Part shown: piece after piece, positions 1 to 13,375 of the stretch | How positions within the stretch are numbered: position 1 is the first letter of the stretch | Layout of the letters: each line of letters begins with the position of its first letter | NCBI RefSeq assembly: GCF_041146795.1 | Contig: NC_135169.1 | Coordinates: 13,620,352 to 13,684,351 of the forward strand | Reading direction: 5' to 3' | Source of the DNA: Maylandia zebra | Lineage: Eukaryota; Chordata; Actinopteri; Cichliformes; Cichlidae | Length of the DNA stretch: 64,000 nt | Position numbers and translations under genes: made by a program | Notes under the pieces: model-generated | Databases searched by the model: none | What the model was told of the DNA's origin: nothing | Seen by the model: only the letters and a program-made list of their open reading frames with translations

Positions 1-558
1 AGTTGAAAAAAAAAAGTGGTCTGAACGCCGTGAGAAGGACACAGTTTCCGTGACTTCCAAAGACACACTGAAGCCCGCGCAGTGGATGTGTGTTAATGAA
101 TATCAAATTATCTACAGATCGCCTCGCGCGCGTCGCCGTGTTCATGCTTTTATGTCCAATTCAGTCTAATCTGAACGATAAAAACACAAATGTGTGAAAC
201 CAGAGAGCCTTGGCAATCATGGCCCACATCACGCGTTCTCTACGTCAGCAACTGCACGCACACACACAGACACGCACACATTCGCTCCGTGTGCAATGCT
301 GCTGCTGCACGATAAAACGTGGTCGGTACCGGGATGATGGACCATCGATCCGAGGGGAACTGGGAAGAACCGGGAAGAACCGGGAAACCATGGCAACGGG
401 ATTTTGGGGTTGAGTGAAGCAGGCGGTCGATAAGGGTGGGTTCAGGCAGCGCGAGGACCAGACATCCGCGGATCGATTGTCACGGGTACTGATAGGTGAA
501 CCGGGCGCTCGCGCGTGTGTGTGGCAGCACAGAAGCTGTCATCAGTCTCGATATTTCG
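1..558 (+). promoter_or_regulatory. CpG-rich region, probable promoter and non-coding first exon of fbxo41
   Basis: This stretch is richer in G, C and CpG dinucleotides than the AT-rich DNA that follows, for example around 120-140 and 505-520. It lies about 1.8 kb upstream of the first coding exon of fbxo41 on the same strand. A good splice donor (CG then GTAAGA) occurs at 558/559. A good acceptor at 2344-2345 precedes the start-codon exon, so an untranslated first exon ending at 558 is plausible. Inference only: no TATA box or start site could be fixed. Confidence 0.35.
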
Positions 559-1202
559 GTAAGAACCCGAAGAGCAGCTCGTTCTCCTCACAGCTGCAGG
601 CAGATGTTCGAATAATCTATCAGTTTCTGTCTGTGTGGCTCAACTTTTACGTTCTTTTACGTAATAAAAGCTGTAATGTAAGCTGTACTCTAACAGCTGG
701 ACACAGAGTGGGCGGGCTGATTAATCAGTGAAACCCTGTCCAGTGTTCATACTTTATGCTGCAGGTCATTCGACAGTCTTTTCTTTGATTTGTGCTCAGG
801 TCTCATTTTTTCAATTCATGAATTAAAGTTTTCTCGTGTCACAAATAAAACTTTTCCAAAATAGTTCTGACCAATCTGTCATTTGTTAGTGTTGACTTTT
901 TTTTTCTAAAAGCTTTGATTTTACATCATTGTTAGTTTTTTTTATGTTTACATTTTATAATGATACATTATAGCAACATTTTCTTTATATTTTTCACGTT
1001 TTTTAAAAAATATATTTACATTTTATATTTTTTTCATCACAGAACTAATTTTACTTAATTTCTTATTTTGACCTTTCTTTGTAATGTATTATTTTATTTA
1101 TATTTTAATTAATTAGACTGTTTTGCTTACCTTTTCACTTATTAGGTTAAACGTTTTAAGTTTTAATTTTCCAATTTTGACATTTTTGCGTCATAATTTG
1201 AC

Positions 1203-1425
1203 TCTTTAGAATAGAATAGCCTTTATTGTCATTGTACAGAGTACAACGAAATTGGAGTGCCACTCCCTTGGTGCAAGATTCAATAATAAAAATAAATGTA
1301 AAATATAAAAAGTAAAATAAAACAATCACAAGTACTCAAACAATAGTAAGTACGATATATACAGGATAGCAGCATTAATATAATGACAGTATGAATAGCA
1401 GCATAATTAGTGGCATAATTTAGAC
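1203..1425 (-). repeat. 3' tail of an L2/Rex1-like LINE
   Basis: Read on the minus strand, this contains the typical teleost LINE tail: a TTTCGTTGTAC motif, then a CAATGACAATAAAG motif, ending in an ATTCT-type short repeat. Only the non-coding tail is present, with no reverse transcriptase. It lies between the putative non-coding first exon and the first coding exon of fbxo41. Confidence 0.5.
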
Positions 1426-2367
1426 TTTTTATGTCAAAATATCTCAAAATTCTAAGTTTCTTAGTGGTTAGTTCTTAAATGTATACTTTTCTTTCAGTTT
1501 CAGTTTTCATTTAAAAATGTTGCTGTATGTTTAAAGCTTTAATTTTTCTGATCACTTTTACGTTTTATCTCATGATTTTGATTTGGTGACTCAAACATTT
1601 TTGTTTGTTACGCTGGTGTTGGTCTGAGTGACATAAATTTAATCATCAAAGGCCTCCACACCAATTTGTTTGTGAGTGTAAGGACATTCAGTAACTGCAT
1701 AAGTCCCTTAAAACAAATGTAAAAACTGAACTGTGAACAAATCCTCCTCTGTGGCACACAGAGGTAGAGCATATTTGTGCTGCTTAAAGCACAAATCTGC
1801 TCTTCTTCTGTATTTGTATAAGCTCTCAGGCGAGTCACTGTAATGCAGCAGCCCCTCGCTGTAGTCCTTACCAAATAAAAACTCCTGAATGGAGGGCATG
1901 GAAAGAGGAAGAGGAGGCTGAAGTAGGCGAACACAGAGACTCCACGCCCCAGACGTTTCTTTCTTCCTGCTCATCCATGCGTGCTTAAATTCCTCTGCAC
2001 GGGTCGGAGCAGCGGCGTGAAAGATTGCTGCCTCACAGAAACAAACACACACATGCGCCCCACTAACATCAGACCCAGCAGCTCGCCACAGGACACGCAT
2101 GTGATGCTCCAGCATGGATCCGGCTTATCCGTGAAGAATAAATCAAACACACGTGTTCTGCTGTCTTTAATGTTCAGGTCTGAGCCTCGTTACATCTTCA
2201 TCTGCATAGAATCAATTATGTAGAGCTCACACGCACTCTGACCCAGTTTTCACTCCGGTTTACTCTGTGTGTTTCTTCTTCTACTCTTACTATCTCGTTG
2301 CAGTCTCTTTGTTTTTCTCTAATGAGCTCATATCTTTTCTTCCAGGTCTGCTGCTTCCTCGTGAATC

Positions 2368-5300
2368 ATGTCTTCCTCCTCGTCCTCCTCCTCTTCCATG
2401 GAGCTGCCCTACTTCTGTCCTCGTTGCGGGGATGGGTTTCGGTTCTCATCTGTAGCTGAGCTCCGGGCGCACCTGGTCAGCCGACACACCTACGAGACCC
2501 TGCTGGTGCTCTCCCAGGTAACCAAGCAAATGATCATTTTCACGACTGGTTAACTGCTAAAGTACTTTTGTTGTGGAAGATTTCATGATATGTGACAAAC
2601 TAAAGAGATTTGAGTTTACTGTCATGTGGAACAAAGAAATAATGTGTCCTCCCAGAGGCCACATCGTGGAAACGATTGCAATTTGGACACATAATAATGG
2701 ATCTGATTGGGAAATCTGTCTGACATCACCCGGTGAATACGGAATATGGATGGAAAGCAGCTATATGGAGCTACAGAGACTCATTAGTTATTCTACATTA
2801 AAACAAACTGATGTTGTCTGTTTCATTTTTCAGCCTCTCAGATTTAAGATTTTCTGTTTCTGTTTGACACCTGCTGGTAATGAAGCTAGCCAACAATACA
2901 TGACTTTGGTAGCTTTAATTTCCTAGCAAACATGGTTGAATTCCCAACATAATCTGCCTGGTCATAACTGATCATGCTAGGACTGCAAAAATAAACCATA
3001 GATCGATGGATGTTCGTGCTGTTTGCACACAGAAGTGAGGTCGTGTCAGACCTTAGAAAGGGAGAAAAACTGACCAGATTATTGCAACGAAGAAAATAAG
3101 TGGCTGTGTCTGACAGTTAATCTGGTTAGTGCATGGTTTGTGAATAGAAACAAACACAGGCTTTTATTTTTATTTTTCTAAATAATTAAGACTCTTAAAC
3201 TGTTTAGATTTATGTGAATTCTGTCAAGCATCACCTCTCTGATCCTCATGTCAGCATCATAAACTCAGGGATGTAACTAATATTGTGAGTTTGTGACACC
3301 CATGAAATTTATACCAGTGTTATTCGTTTCTTCTCCTTCATTTTATTGAGAATATTTTAGTTCTTTGCATTCTAAAAGCGGTGCAGGACACATTTGAAGA
3401 CAGTGAGACAGTAGGAGTGGCAGGTGGGTGGAACCACATTAGGGTTTGGCTTTACCCCCCCTTATTTAGAGTTATGATAGACAGGTAGAGGAAGATAGAG
3501 GAAGTCAGACGGGAGTCTCTGTGGACTCTGATGTTTGCAGATGACACTGTGTTCTATAGTTTGAGCAGGGAGAGGTGGAGGTATGCTCTGGAGAGGAAAA
3601 GAAGGTGAAGGTGAGTCAACCATCCAAAGCAATAGACAGTGCACAAGAGCGATGAGGAAGAGAGTGCAGGTAGGGTGGAGTGGGGGGAGAGTGTCAGGGG
3701 TAATTTGTGAATGAACGATAGCAGCAAGAGTGAAAGGAAGATTTACAGGATTGTTTGGAGACCATTGAGATGATCCAGATCTTCCACCTGTAACTAATAC
3801 ATTTTTTTTAATGTCATCAGCCCTTGAACTGCGTTACCAGTGCCAGTATTAACTTTGTCCTAATGTTTCAGGCTCGGGTCAGAAGCTCCAGAACCAGTTC
3901 TCTCCTCCCACTCCCTAGCCCAGCTGTATCCCAAAGTCAGAGCACTTCTCTGGACATGGAACATCAAAGCCTGCCCCTGCCACTGGCCTGCTTGGATCTC
4001 GCCTCATCATCTGCCTCCGTCCAACTGCTCAGGGAGATGTTCGGTGCTTCAGATTGCCCTCTGCCTTCCTCTACGGTACATTCAGAAGGCCCCTCCACTG
4101 CTCTGGCCCTTCCTGGATCTGTGGATCTTTTTGCTGGGAAGAACCTTGGAGAGGTGAGGGTCCAGCTAGGCTTGGTGGAGATTGGGCTGGAAGAGCGACT
4201 GGGGCTCGGGCTGGATCATAAAATCGCCCGGACTTTCGCGGAGGTTGAGGAGAGGGTGAACCGACGCATGGCCCGACTGAAAGTAGAGCTACAGAGGAGA
4301 GAGATGGAGCTACAGCGGGCGAGGCGAGACAAGGAACGACTCAGGAGTGAGAAACAGGAAGTGGAAGAGAAAGCAGCCTACCTGTCCCGACAGGTGGGTG
4401 GGGCTTTAAGCAATGTTTTAAACACGATTTTGAAGTCGCTGTATATTCACTGTTCTATTTTTGTATTCCTGCAGGTCTCAGCTGCCATGGAGATGATGGA
4501 GAAATTAAAGAAAGATCTTACAGGGAAAGAGAAGGAGCTGAGCAAACGACAACAGTCAGTATCTGGACGTTTAGTGGATAAAACTGTGTTTTCAGGATTT
4601 ATTTTCCCTCTTTTTATGGAACAAACAAGACATTTTTAGATGAAAGTTTTCTTCATTGCACCATTGTTATTATTCATTTATGATCAGCCACTTTTCTATG
4701 TTCTATGGACTAGTCATCACAATAACAATGGTAAAAAGTTTAACATGTTCACGTATTTATTTTAAATAGTGTACATTTTTTAACTTGTTCTGTAAATAGA
4801 CAAGGTTGAAAAGACTAAACAGCAGTTTAGGGCTGCAGTTCCCCTATTGTCCACATGGGGCAGGGTGTAAAAGTAAATGAGTGCCCATAGACTTCCATGT
4901 TAAATTTTCCAACTTTACAGCAGAAATAAACATGTCTGCAGCCTGCTACAAAACCAGTTTCTGTTGGGTGTTTTAATTTGTTTATATCACACCTTTTTAT
5001 TTTGTATGAAGGACTAAAGTTTGGAGTCCCTTTCCGATTTATCACCAATAAAATGACCAAGACATCCATAAATTCTTCTGAAAATTATAGAAAAAAAACA
5101 CTTTTTCTTAGTGTAGCGCTTACCTAAATCTTACCGAGCTTTAAAGTTTCCTCTAGTACTACACTCATCCAGTAATAGATCTCCAAGCACTGCAGGTAGC
5201 AACTGCTGAGGTTGTTTTTGGCTAATTTTACTCAGCCCTCAGTGGCAAACTTGAACTCTGGTGTAGAATGTAAGGCAAGTATGTGGAGGTGAATGGGGTC

Positions 5301-5559
5301 AGATTTAAATACCAAGTAGGAAGTGCTTTGGGCATTAAAATCTTTTGCACTCGTATCCTCTGGCAGCAGTAGATGCAGTGTGGCAGAATTTGTCGTGTGG
5401 TCAGTTTTTGTTTGTGGAAAATGAAACACTAATAGCAGAAGCAAACAGCATGTAATGTAATATCATGGAACTACAGCGCGCTGAGCACAGAAACACGGTG
5501 CACAGGCAGAGGACACGTCATGTTTAATCTGCCTCACTCTGTTTCTCTCTGTCTCTCTC

Positions 5560-5623
<64 letters not shown>

Positions 5624-8600
5624 CTGCGGTTTGCTGGGATGATAAATGTAAGACGACAATGAGGCAGAGCAGCCCGAGGGTGTGTATTTTTGGGAGGTCA
5701 CTCGGTTTGTTTTGCGTGTTTTTTGTGCCGTCTATCTTATTTAACTTATTTATCATTTGGGTCACTGAATAACGTGTACATTCTGAACTGTGTGTGTTTT
5801 TCAGGGAGATGGTGGACATTGAGCATTTTTTGAGGGAGACGGCAGACAAAGAGGCCGAAGCCAAATCCAGGCTGCAGGTGATGCAGGAGATCTTCTGTTG
5901 TTGGTTCTTTTGTAATTAAACTCTGGGTGGTTTATTTTGATTTGTTTGACAAGAGTGATGCGTGAGATTAATCTGACCCAGCTCACACAGGGTAACCCGA
6001 CAGTTTTTATAGTGGGGTTGGCCAAGATGAGGCTGTTATTTACACATGAAACGACGTATTGGAGGGGGGCAAGTATGCAGCATGTGCACTCGTCTATGAA
6101 ATAATCCTTTGTCATTCAAAACCTGTACAGTTTTATATTATACTTTATATTTTAACTTAACCTTTTCTTCCCACATAGTTTGGTTAGATTTTTAGATTAG
6201 AGTTTGGGTCAAAATCATAGAGTTCATGTACAAGAACGTGTCCAGATTCCAGAGAGAAAATAAAGGACACTGGGCAGAGTTAATATACAAAAAGCAAGCT
6301 TTTGTTGGCAACTTAAGAAAACTCCTGCAAAATGCACAGATGTTAATTCTATTGCGCGTTAAATATGTAAGTATCTGTCATAGGACTCCTTTCAGGCCTT
6401 AGTGTCATCCAGGCTGTTTAGTCTGTGGGCCCACAAACACTGTTGTCACTCAAACTAGAACTGTAAACAATTTTAAAACACATCCATTGAAATTGGATCT
6501 TAACCCACACTGAGTTAAGAGACCCACAATGAACATGAGGAACATGGGGGTGCACATGCAGCGCAAACAAGAAATTTAACTGACACGGGTGCAGATAACA
6601 GTGCACACACACAGTGAAACTAATGCGAGTGGCGTGAACAATCACAAAGGAAGGAAAACTACAAGACATTCACAAAAATACCCAAAATATTCGATTTCAA
6701 TAACAAACCCAAAAGTGACTCATCAAACTTGCTCTAAGGCAAACCCTGCCTTGTTTGCCTCGTCCTCTTCCCCTACTACAGCTTTCCAGCCAGTCCTGGG
6801 TCTGTCCCAGAGCCTCCTCTCAGTTGGACATGCCCAAAACACCTCACCCAGAAGGGTCCCAGGAGGCATCCGAGTCAAAGGCTAACTCAGTGTGGAGGAG
6901 TAGCGGCTCTACTCAGAGTACCAACCAAACGGCAGAGACCCTAAACCTCATTCTTTCTGTCACTACCCAGAACCTGTGGCCACATGTGAGGGTGGTAATG
7001 TAAAACAACAGCTTTACTTTCATGCTCAGCTCTCTTTTCACCACATCAGACCGGTACAGGGTCTGCATCACCGCAATGCCACACCAGTCTATTCATCAAT
7101 CTCCTGCTGCTTTCTTCTCTCACCCATTAACGAGACCCCGAGATACTTGAACTCTTCCACTTGGGGTAGCGATCATTTCCAACCTGTCCTCAGACTTTGA
7201 GGTCCAATTTCCTGATCCATGCTGGAGCTCATTGCTCAATAAAGCCATCAGAGCCAGACTGTCCAGTAATGTCCTGGTGAAGTCCAAAAGCCACTGAGCA
7301 CAAGTCTGTCTTATTGCCTTGGGCAAACGCCCACATATTCCTGAATATCCTTGAGAATAGCTGGTCCAGTGCTTCCTGACTAGGATGAAAACCTCATTGT
7401 TCTTCCTGAATTGTAACTAAAGACAGCCTCTCTTCTCAAGGACATTGGCTGCTGGCGATGCTAAGGACTGTAGAGCTGGAATGAGATATTCCACTCAATT
7501 CAGTTTTCTTTAGTCATGTCTTGGTGCTTCATAGTGTAAGAGAACCTCTTACAACTTCATGTTAGTTCATGATTGTGGGGTGTGTTAGTAATTCCTATCA
7601 AAAACCTTTGGTATTCAGATGCAGCTTACAGTAAACATACAGAAGTCAGCAAATCTGATAAAATCTTTCTGTTGTGGTGCTTCGCTTGATTACAGATGTT
7701 CATTGAGACACTGCTGGAGCGAGCAGATTGCGCAGAGAGACGGCTCCTGATGCTTGGCTCGCACGAACATCGCAACCTCTTCCCAGACAGTGACGGGTAC
7801 GCATACACCGAGCCCTATTTGCTCACTGAGGTTTACGAACCTACACGGAGCCAAGGGGGACGCAGTCTGGATGGCAGCACTGATGACATCATTGCAAATA
7901 AGATGCAGGAAACCATTGGAAACAGGGTGGGAAATACAAACAAACATCTTTGATTAAAGTATTCATGAGAGTATGTATTGTCTATAGAGAGGAGCAGGAC
8001 CTGGAATTTGTTAGGTCTCACTCAACATTTCCTCATCCTGCTCTTCCAGAGGAGTTATAGCGTGTCGAGCTCCTACAGGCTGGGAGAGCAGCTGCATGGA
8101 CACCATCGCTACAGGTACCTGAACACACCTGACTCTTTCAAAGAGTTTACAGTGTCAGTGAAACGCTCACACCTCCTCTCGGTTTCTGTCATCAAGTGGT
8201 CTTGCTGGACGAATGCGAACCTCGTCTCTGGGTTCGGGGGGTTGGAACTGCGAGGCGGCATCAACCCATCTCCATCCGAATCCCTACGCCCAACCCTGGA
8301 CTCAACGAGAGAGAGGAGAAGGAGGAGAAGATGGGAGGAGGGAGAGGTTCTGGTATGCAGATGTTTGTTTTGTGACTTTTATTTTGAACAGGGCTTAAAA
8401 TTTTAAAGAGCAAGTCTTTCTTCTGCTGTGATTTCAGGACTGCGGAAGAGGGATGGGGGAGAACGTGGAAGAAAAGAAACTTTCGTCACCATAGCACCGA
8501 GGAGGAAGACGAGGAGGAAGAGGAGGAAGAGGAGGAAGATGAGGAACTGTGGACCAGTGCTGAGATGAGGAGACTCATCTTTGCCAGGACACACACACCT

Positions 8601-11600
8601 GGATCAGGTATATAATTTCTGCCCATCATTCCTGTGGTCTTTCTTTTCCCCTCTGGCTGTTACAGGCTGCTTTAATGCAAAACTTCCTGTGGCTGCTTCA
8701 CAATAAAAGCTTCTGCCTTTCATTATTCTGCTCTCCTGACCCAGATACCCCCTCTTCCGTCCGCTCCACACCCTCCCGTTGCTTTGGTGACAGACAGCTG
8801 GTAGCAGACACCCTGCGGCTGAGGGCGGGCCTTTTTTGCATCTTCCCATATTTGGACGTGCGCTCAATGCTGCGTGCAGCCGAGGTGTGCTCTGATTGGC
8901 GGTTCGTTGCCAGGCACCCTGCTGTTTGGACACGCCTCCAGCTGGAGAATGCCAGAGTGTCTACAGAGGTATCGAAGTCCTCATCATCTTCAGATAGTTA
9001 CTAATGTCATCCTCTTATAGCTGTCCCTGATAATCTGCTGGCCATGTAACATTTAACTTGTCCGCCATTTTGGACATGTGACAGTCATGGTGACAGTGTA
9101 GGGTGAAGGGAATAACGCCCCACTCACACAGGTTTAGAAACTAGTCAGTGACCCCCTGGCAACCACTGGTTGCTAGGGGAAAATGTGTATTGTGCATGTT
9201 TGCAAAAACATACATGTGATTGCTTTAGTCACTAGCAGAATGCCAAGGTCACCTCCACTTTGCATGAAAGAAACTGAAAACTGCAACACTAACCACTTCA
9301 TGCTTTCAGTTTGGGTATTTCCATCCAAACTTAAGCTTGGCTGGTTGGTTTTCTTTTTTGACTTCATACTTGGAATTTGTCTTTTTTCCATAATTTTAGC
9401 CTTGCGATTACAAGATGGGGCATAGTAGCTTCAACAGAAAGATAAAAGAAAGAGCAGCATCTATACAAAATAAATATGTGTTTGCGTTTTGTCTCAGTTT
9501 TAAAATTGTTGCTAATTTAAAACTGTGTTCACACATAGAAACCTTAATTAGGCAGAATATTCTTTATTCAGTACTACTCCAAAATCAGATTTTTATTCAA
9601 TAAACAGTTACTGTCTTGTAGTATTAAACTGTGTGGCAGAGTGACTACATGAAAGATGTTGTCAGGGAAAAAATGCAGGAATTATTAGGTTTATACTTTA
9701 AAATGTTTATTTCACATTTAAAATGTTTTTCTTTGTGTGTAGTTCCTGACGACGCTGTCACAGTGGTGCACTCAAACTCAGGCCGTGGTGCTCAGCAACC
9801 TGAAGCCTCGAAGTCGTCGAGCCAACGAGACGCGAGAGGATTACCACAGAAACATACGGTAAATTAAACTCAAGGTTTGACTTTCTGTACTTCTGAGGGC
9901 CCTGGTTGTAGCCCAAGCATAGGTTAAGTCTTTAATGTTACTGGCAAGCCAAAATGTCCAGACGGTGATGATTTAAACCAAAAATAACCACTGAGTCAAT
10001 AATAATAATAATGGATTGGATTTATATAGCGCTTTTCAAGCCACCCAAAGCGCTTTACCACTATTCAAGCCCTCATTCAAACCTAATTATTTACATTTTG
10101 AGGATTAATTTTTGTCCCCACAGTGTGACTGTGTGAGTTGTGTCCCTACAAAATCAAAAATCCAAGCCCACAAACACACACCGCTCTCAAGGATTAATGC
10201 TGCTACCGAGGAAATGTACAAGCTTTTCTTATCTTTTTGAAATGCATGTTGTCATGGTAACGCAGCTGTTATCTGATTGGTCAGTGCTCAGTGCATTAAC
10301 AGGTTTCTGAGACGTTACAAGAGAAGAAAGCTGTCCTCTGAGTGGATTGTGGGTACTGTAGTTGGCATACGTCTGTTTGTGTGTCAATCAGAGGAAGTGT
10401 GGAGCCCGGGGTGGAGGCCCTGCTGCGGTCAGCAGGGGGCAGCTTGCTCCACCTGTCTATCTCTCAGTGTCCCCACATCCTCACCGATAGGACCCTGTGG
10501 CTGGCCAGCTGCTACAGCAGGAACCTGCAGATGCTCACATACAGGTGAGGCTGTTTACCTGTCCCCTTCTTCACCTGTCTGTCCGCTTACTCGACTGTCT
10601 GTCTGGTCCTCTGCAGGAGTTCATCAGATCCTCTCGGTCAGGAGGTTCTCTGGGCTTTGGGTGCTGGATGCAGGAGCATCACCAGCCTGCAGGTGGCGCC
10701 TGCTCATCCCTGGTTAGTACACACACACACAGTCCACTGTGATAGCTCCATACTGAAAAACAACAAATCTGTTTCCCTTTTTCTAAAAAAAAAAAAAATT
10801 CCTGTCCTGTCTGCTGTGAATCCAGTCTAGAGTGCAGGAACAAATGAGCAGATTTGAGTCACCTTGACACCAGTCTTTTTCTCTCTTCAATATTTCCAGC
10901 CAACAGCCAACTCGTTTTGGTAACCGCTGCTTGCAGACAATTGGCCGTTGCTGGCCACACCTCCGCTCTCTCAGTGTGGGCGGAGCTGGCTGTGGGACTC
11001 AGGGGTTGGTTGCTGCTGGTCAGTGAAAAATATGGTTATTGACATTTTTGTTTCTTCTCCTACATGCTTGTACAGATTAAATCCGTAGTAACTGTAAAGT
11101 TACAGTTTATTTTGGTGTAAAAATTCAATGCATTATACCATTAGCTGTGTGGGGGGTTTTTTGTTGTGTGTTTTGTGTGCAGTACGCAACTGTGCTCAGC
11201 TACAGGTGCTGGAGTTGGAGCGTATTACTGACCTCGGCCTGCAGGCGGCGACAGAGCTGTGTAAGGCTGGACTGAAGAAGAACCTGCAGACGTTGATCTT
11301 GACACACACGCCCGTGAGCGGTCAGGCCATCCTGCACTTCCACAGTGAGTCTCTGTAACTGAAGGCAACACATAAATGTGAGATTATTATTAATCAATGA
11401 TTGCTGATGACTCCTCTGTGTACCTGTGCAGGTGAGTGTGAGAACATCAGGTCAATCATTGTCGAGGTCTCTGCGTCAGATTACTTTGAAGAACCGGACA
11501 CTGAGGAAGCACAACATCTGTTTGGAGAGATTCTCAGTACACTGAAGGTGAGTTATAAATACTGCTCTTTGATTGGCTGTCAGGACAAGCAGACAAATAT

Positions 11601-12678
11601 TTATTTCAATGTAAAGTGTGCACTGAGAGAAAATAAGACTGGGCTTATGGGCAGGGGGCTAAATCAGCTGCTCCTCAGCAGGCTCCACAAATATGATCAA
11701 TCACCCTTGAGGAACTACAAAAAAGCCAAGTATAAGACAAAGAAGGATTATTTTTAACTGTGAATCACTAAAAGCTCATCTAGAATAAAAATGTGGAACA
11801 GTAAATTAGCAGAATAGTTCCCCTCAAATGTACTTCACTTATGTTTAACATGAAACATTAAAACATCAAATAAAACACAAATATAAACAAGAGTAGCTCA
11901 CATTTGCTGCTTGTCCCACAAGTTCCTGACACTGCCCCCTGGTGACTGTACATAGCTACAACATGGGTCTGCAAAGCTCTGGACTTGGGTTTAATGTTTT
12001 TCTTGGAATGATGTGCCTGAGACGTGCCAGTCATAAATAAACCCCGCTCTGAATTGCTCAAAGACAAAAACACTTTGGTCACTATCGGCTTCATGAATAC
12101 TTAATAAATCATCACAAACATCACAAACAACTGACATCACTGACAGTCACTTTACAACTTGCTTTGTTTTTAGAACTGCAGAAGCAGTTCTACAAGTTTT
12201 TCAAGCTCTCAAAATACTTCTGGAAGTGTGCTTTCAACAAGCAGAGTGCATCAGTTCACTCTGCACTCGTGTGATTTTCGGACATTTGTGACAAACTGTC
12301 TACAGACAGAAACCCTCTGACCAATTCAGGATATATCCGTATAACGGTGCAGGCATACAAATCTGTACAAATGCAATCCCACAACGTCAAACTCAGTGGT
12401 CAGAACATGCTTGTACTACTTAACCACAATGTTTTTGTATTTTCCTGTAAATCTGTAAATGGTCATGGTTGGATTTACCAAGGATCTAATTTCCTTTAAA
12501 TAAACCCAACTCTGGAGGACTTAACTGGAGAGGAAGTTTTTTTAGGTCAGCTTTAAAACTCAGAGAGACTTTAAGCACAGACCACCTTCATGTTGTCATT
12601 TTTGTGCCCCTTCAGGTTCTTCAGACGCGTCCTGGTGTGAGTGACGTCCTGCAGGTTAAAGCCGACAGTTTCTCCTGA
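2368..12678 (+). CDS. fbxo41: F-box only protein 41 (16 coding exons, 831 aa)
   Basis: Exons joined by GT/AG and phase: 2368-2517, 3872-4393, 4475-4554, 5805-5877, 7696-7926, 8050-8114, 8197-8352, 8438-8607, 8745-8968, 9743-9858, 10392-10544, 10617-10712, 10900-11018, 11183-11344, 11432-11547, 12616-12678. They give one open frame of 831 codons, near the length expected for this family. Domains in order: poly-Ser start, then a C2H2-like motif (CPRC at 17-20, His 35 and 40); a charged coiled coil at about 150-275; an acidic Glu/Asp run near 445-460; an F-box at about 505-550; and a leucine-rich C-terminal half. F-box proteins are substrate receptors of SCF ubiquitin ligases, and FBXO41 is known as a neuronal member. 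The ATG at 2368 follows a strong acceptor at 2345. The donor at 8346 is an alternative to 8352 (6 nt shorter, same phase). Introns carry several retroelement fragments. Confidence 0.93.
3480..3740 (+). pseudogene. Decayed non-LTR reverse transcriptase fragment
   Basis: In the first coding intron of fbxo41. A translated stretch reads LMFADDTVFYS followed by a degenerate run ending in ALERK. This is the catalytic FADD box and following helix of a fish LINE reverse transcriptase, with stops and frameshifts. No ends or target duplications are recognisable. Confidence 0.5.
5562..5619. repeat. (CA)n microsatellite
   Basis: About 29 uninterrupted CA units in fbxo41 intron 3, roughly 190 bp upstream of the exon 4 acceptor at 5803-5804. 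Likely length-polymorphic. Confidence 0.97.
6765..7425 (-). pseudogene. Rex3/RTE-type LINE fragment (decayed)
   Basis: Read on the minus strand, this matches the well-known C-terminal part of Rex3/RTE reverse transcriptases in fish. Order: remnants of the strand/helix region near 7120-7200 (VPQVEEFKYLG-type, in complement), the SLYRSV/TYGHE-type region, then the HIERSQ/MPPGR-type tail near 6800-6900. Frameshifts and small deletions break it throughout. It sits in fbxo41 intron 4. Confidence 0.6.
9118..9330 (+). repeat. Dispersed repeat family Y, copy 1
   Basis: In fbxo41 intron 9. It shares blocks such as ACTGGTTGCTAGGGGAAAA and GTGATTGCTTTAGTCACTAG with stretches at about 15730-16170, 50940-51260 and 59095-59460. 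The family is not one I can name, and no coding potential is visible. Confidence 0.5.
9994..10090. repeat. SINE-tail-like fragment with an AAT microsatellite
   Basis: An (AAT)n run is followed by TATATAGCGCTTTTCAAG and CAAAGCGCTTTACCAC. These resemble the AAAGCGCTTT-type tails of teleost SINEs seen near 44870 and 54610, here in reverse orientation. It lies in fbxo41 intron 10. Confidence 0.5.
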
Positions 12679-12883
12679 CCTCAGCGCAAACTGCTTTCTT
12701 TTATACGTGAGAACATCTAAATCTGGGTTTTGTGTTTGTTTTTTTTTTACCTGAAGCCATTAATCTTTCCCTGAACTAATGTGTGCAATATTTACTACAC
12801 ACTGGCCCAAACTGTTTATGAAACTGTTTTTTGAGGAAATAGGCTACCTGTAGCTTGATTTATTGAAAAAAAAAAAGAAAAAG

Positions 12884-12889
12884 AATAAA
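12884..12889 (+). terminator. Candidate fbxo41 polyadenylation signal
   Basis: An AATAAA hexamer lies about 206 nt after the stop codon, preceded by an A-rich run. A second AATAAA-like site follows near 12924. Which is used cannot be told from sequence. Confidence 0.45.
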
Positions 12890-13367
12890 AGGTATTTAAT
12901 GTGTTTTTAGGAATTTAGGCTAAAATAAACCATACTTATCCCTTAATATCTGTGCTAAACCCATGCAAAGCAGTCAAGTCCCATGGCGTCAAATACTGCC
13001 ACTCTATCTGATGCTGCTGTTGTCCTATTGATAGGTTTCCTTTGGCTTGATTGTCCTGACATATCTAACAGTCCTCTTTTAAAGCTACTTATTTCAAAAA
13101 TTGTTTAAATCCTTCAAAATCAAATTAAAGCTGAAAAGCTCAACAGAACTAAACACTGTGTTAAAGAAAAAGCAGTAGTTTGGTGTAATACCACTGTATA
13201 CCCAAAGAGAGTGCAGCGACTCAGTGGAGACTTTTTTAACCAGAAAAATGATTAAAGTTATATAAGAAAAAAAAAAACCTCTCAAGGAAATGGGGCTGCT
13301 AAAAGAAATTAGTTAGCTGTAGGCACGGAAAACTACTTGGTCAAGTTTGTTTGGTTTTTTTTTAAAG
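12890..13367. other. Intergenic AT-rich stretch, nothing recognised
   Basis: No exon-like open frames with splice borders, no structured RNA and no recognisable repeat were seen. Confidence 0.5.
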
Positions 13368-13375
13368 GCAATAAG

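Noticed and set aside
5559-5864. 101-codon minus-strand frame ending in a run of alternating Val/Cys
   Set aside because: Produced by the (CA)n microsatellite and antisense to an fbxo41 exon.
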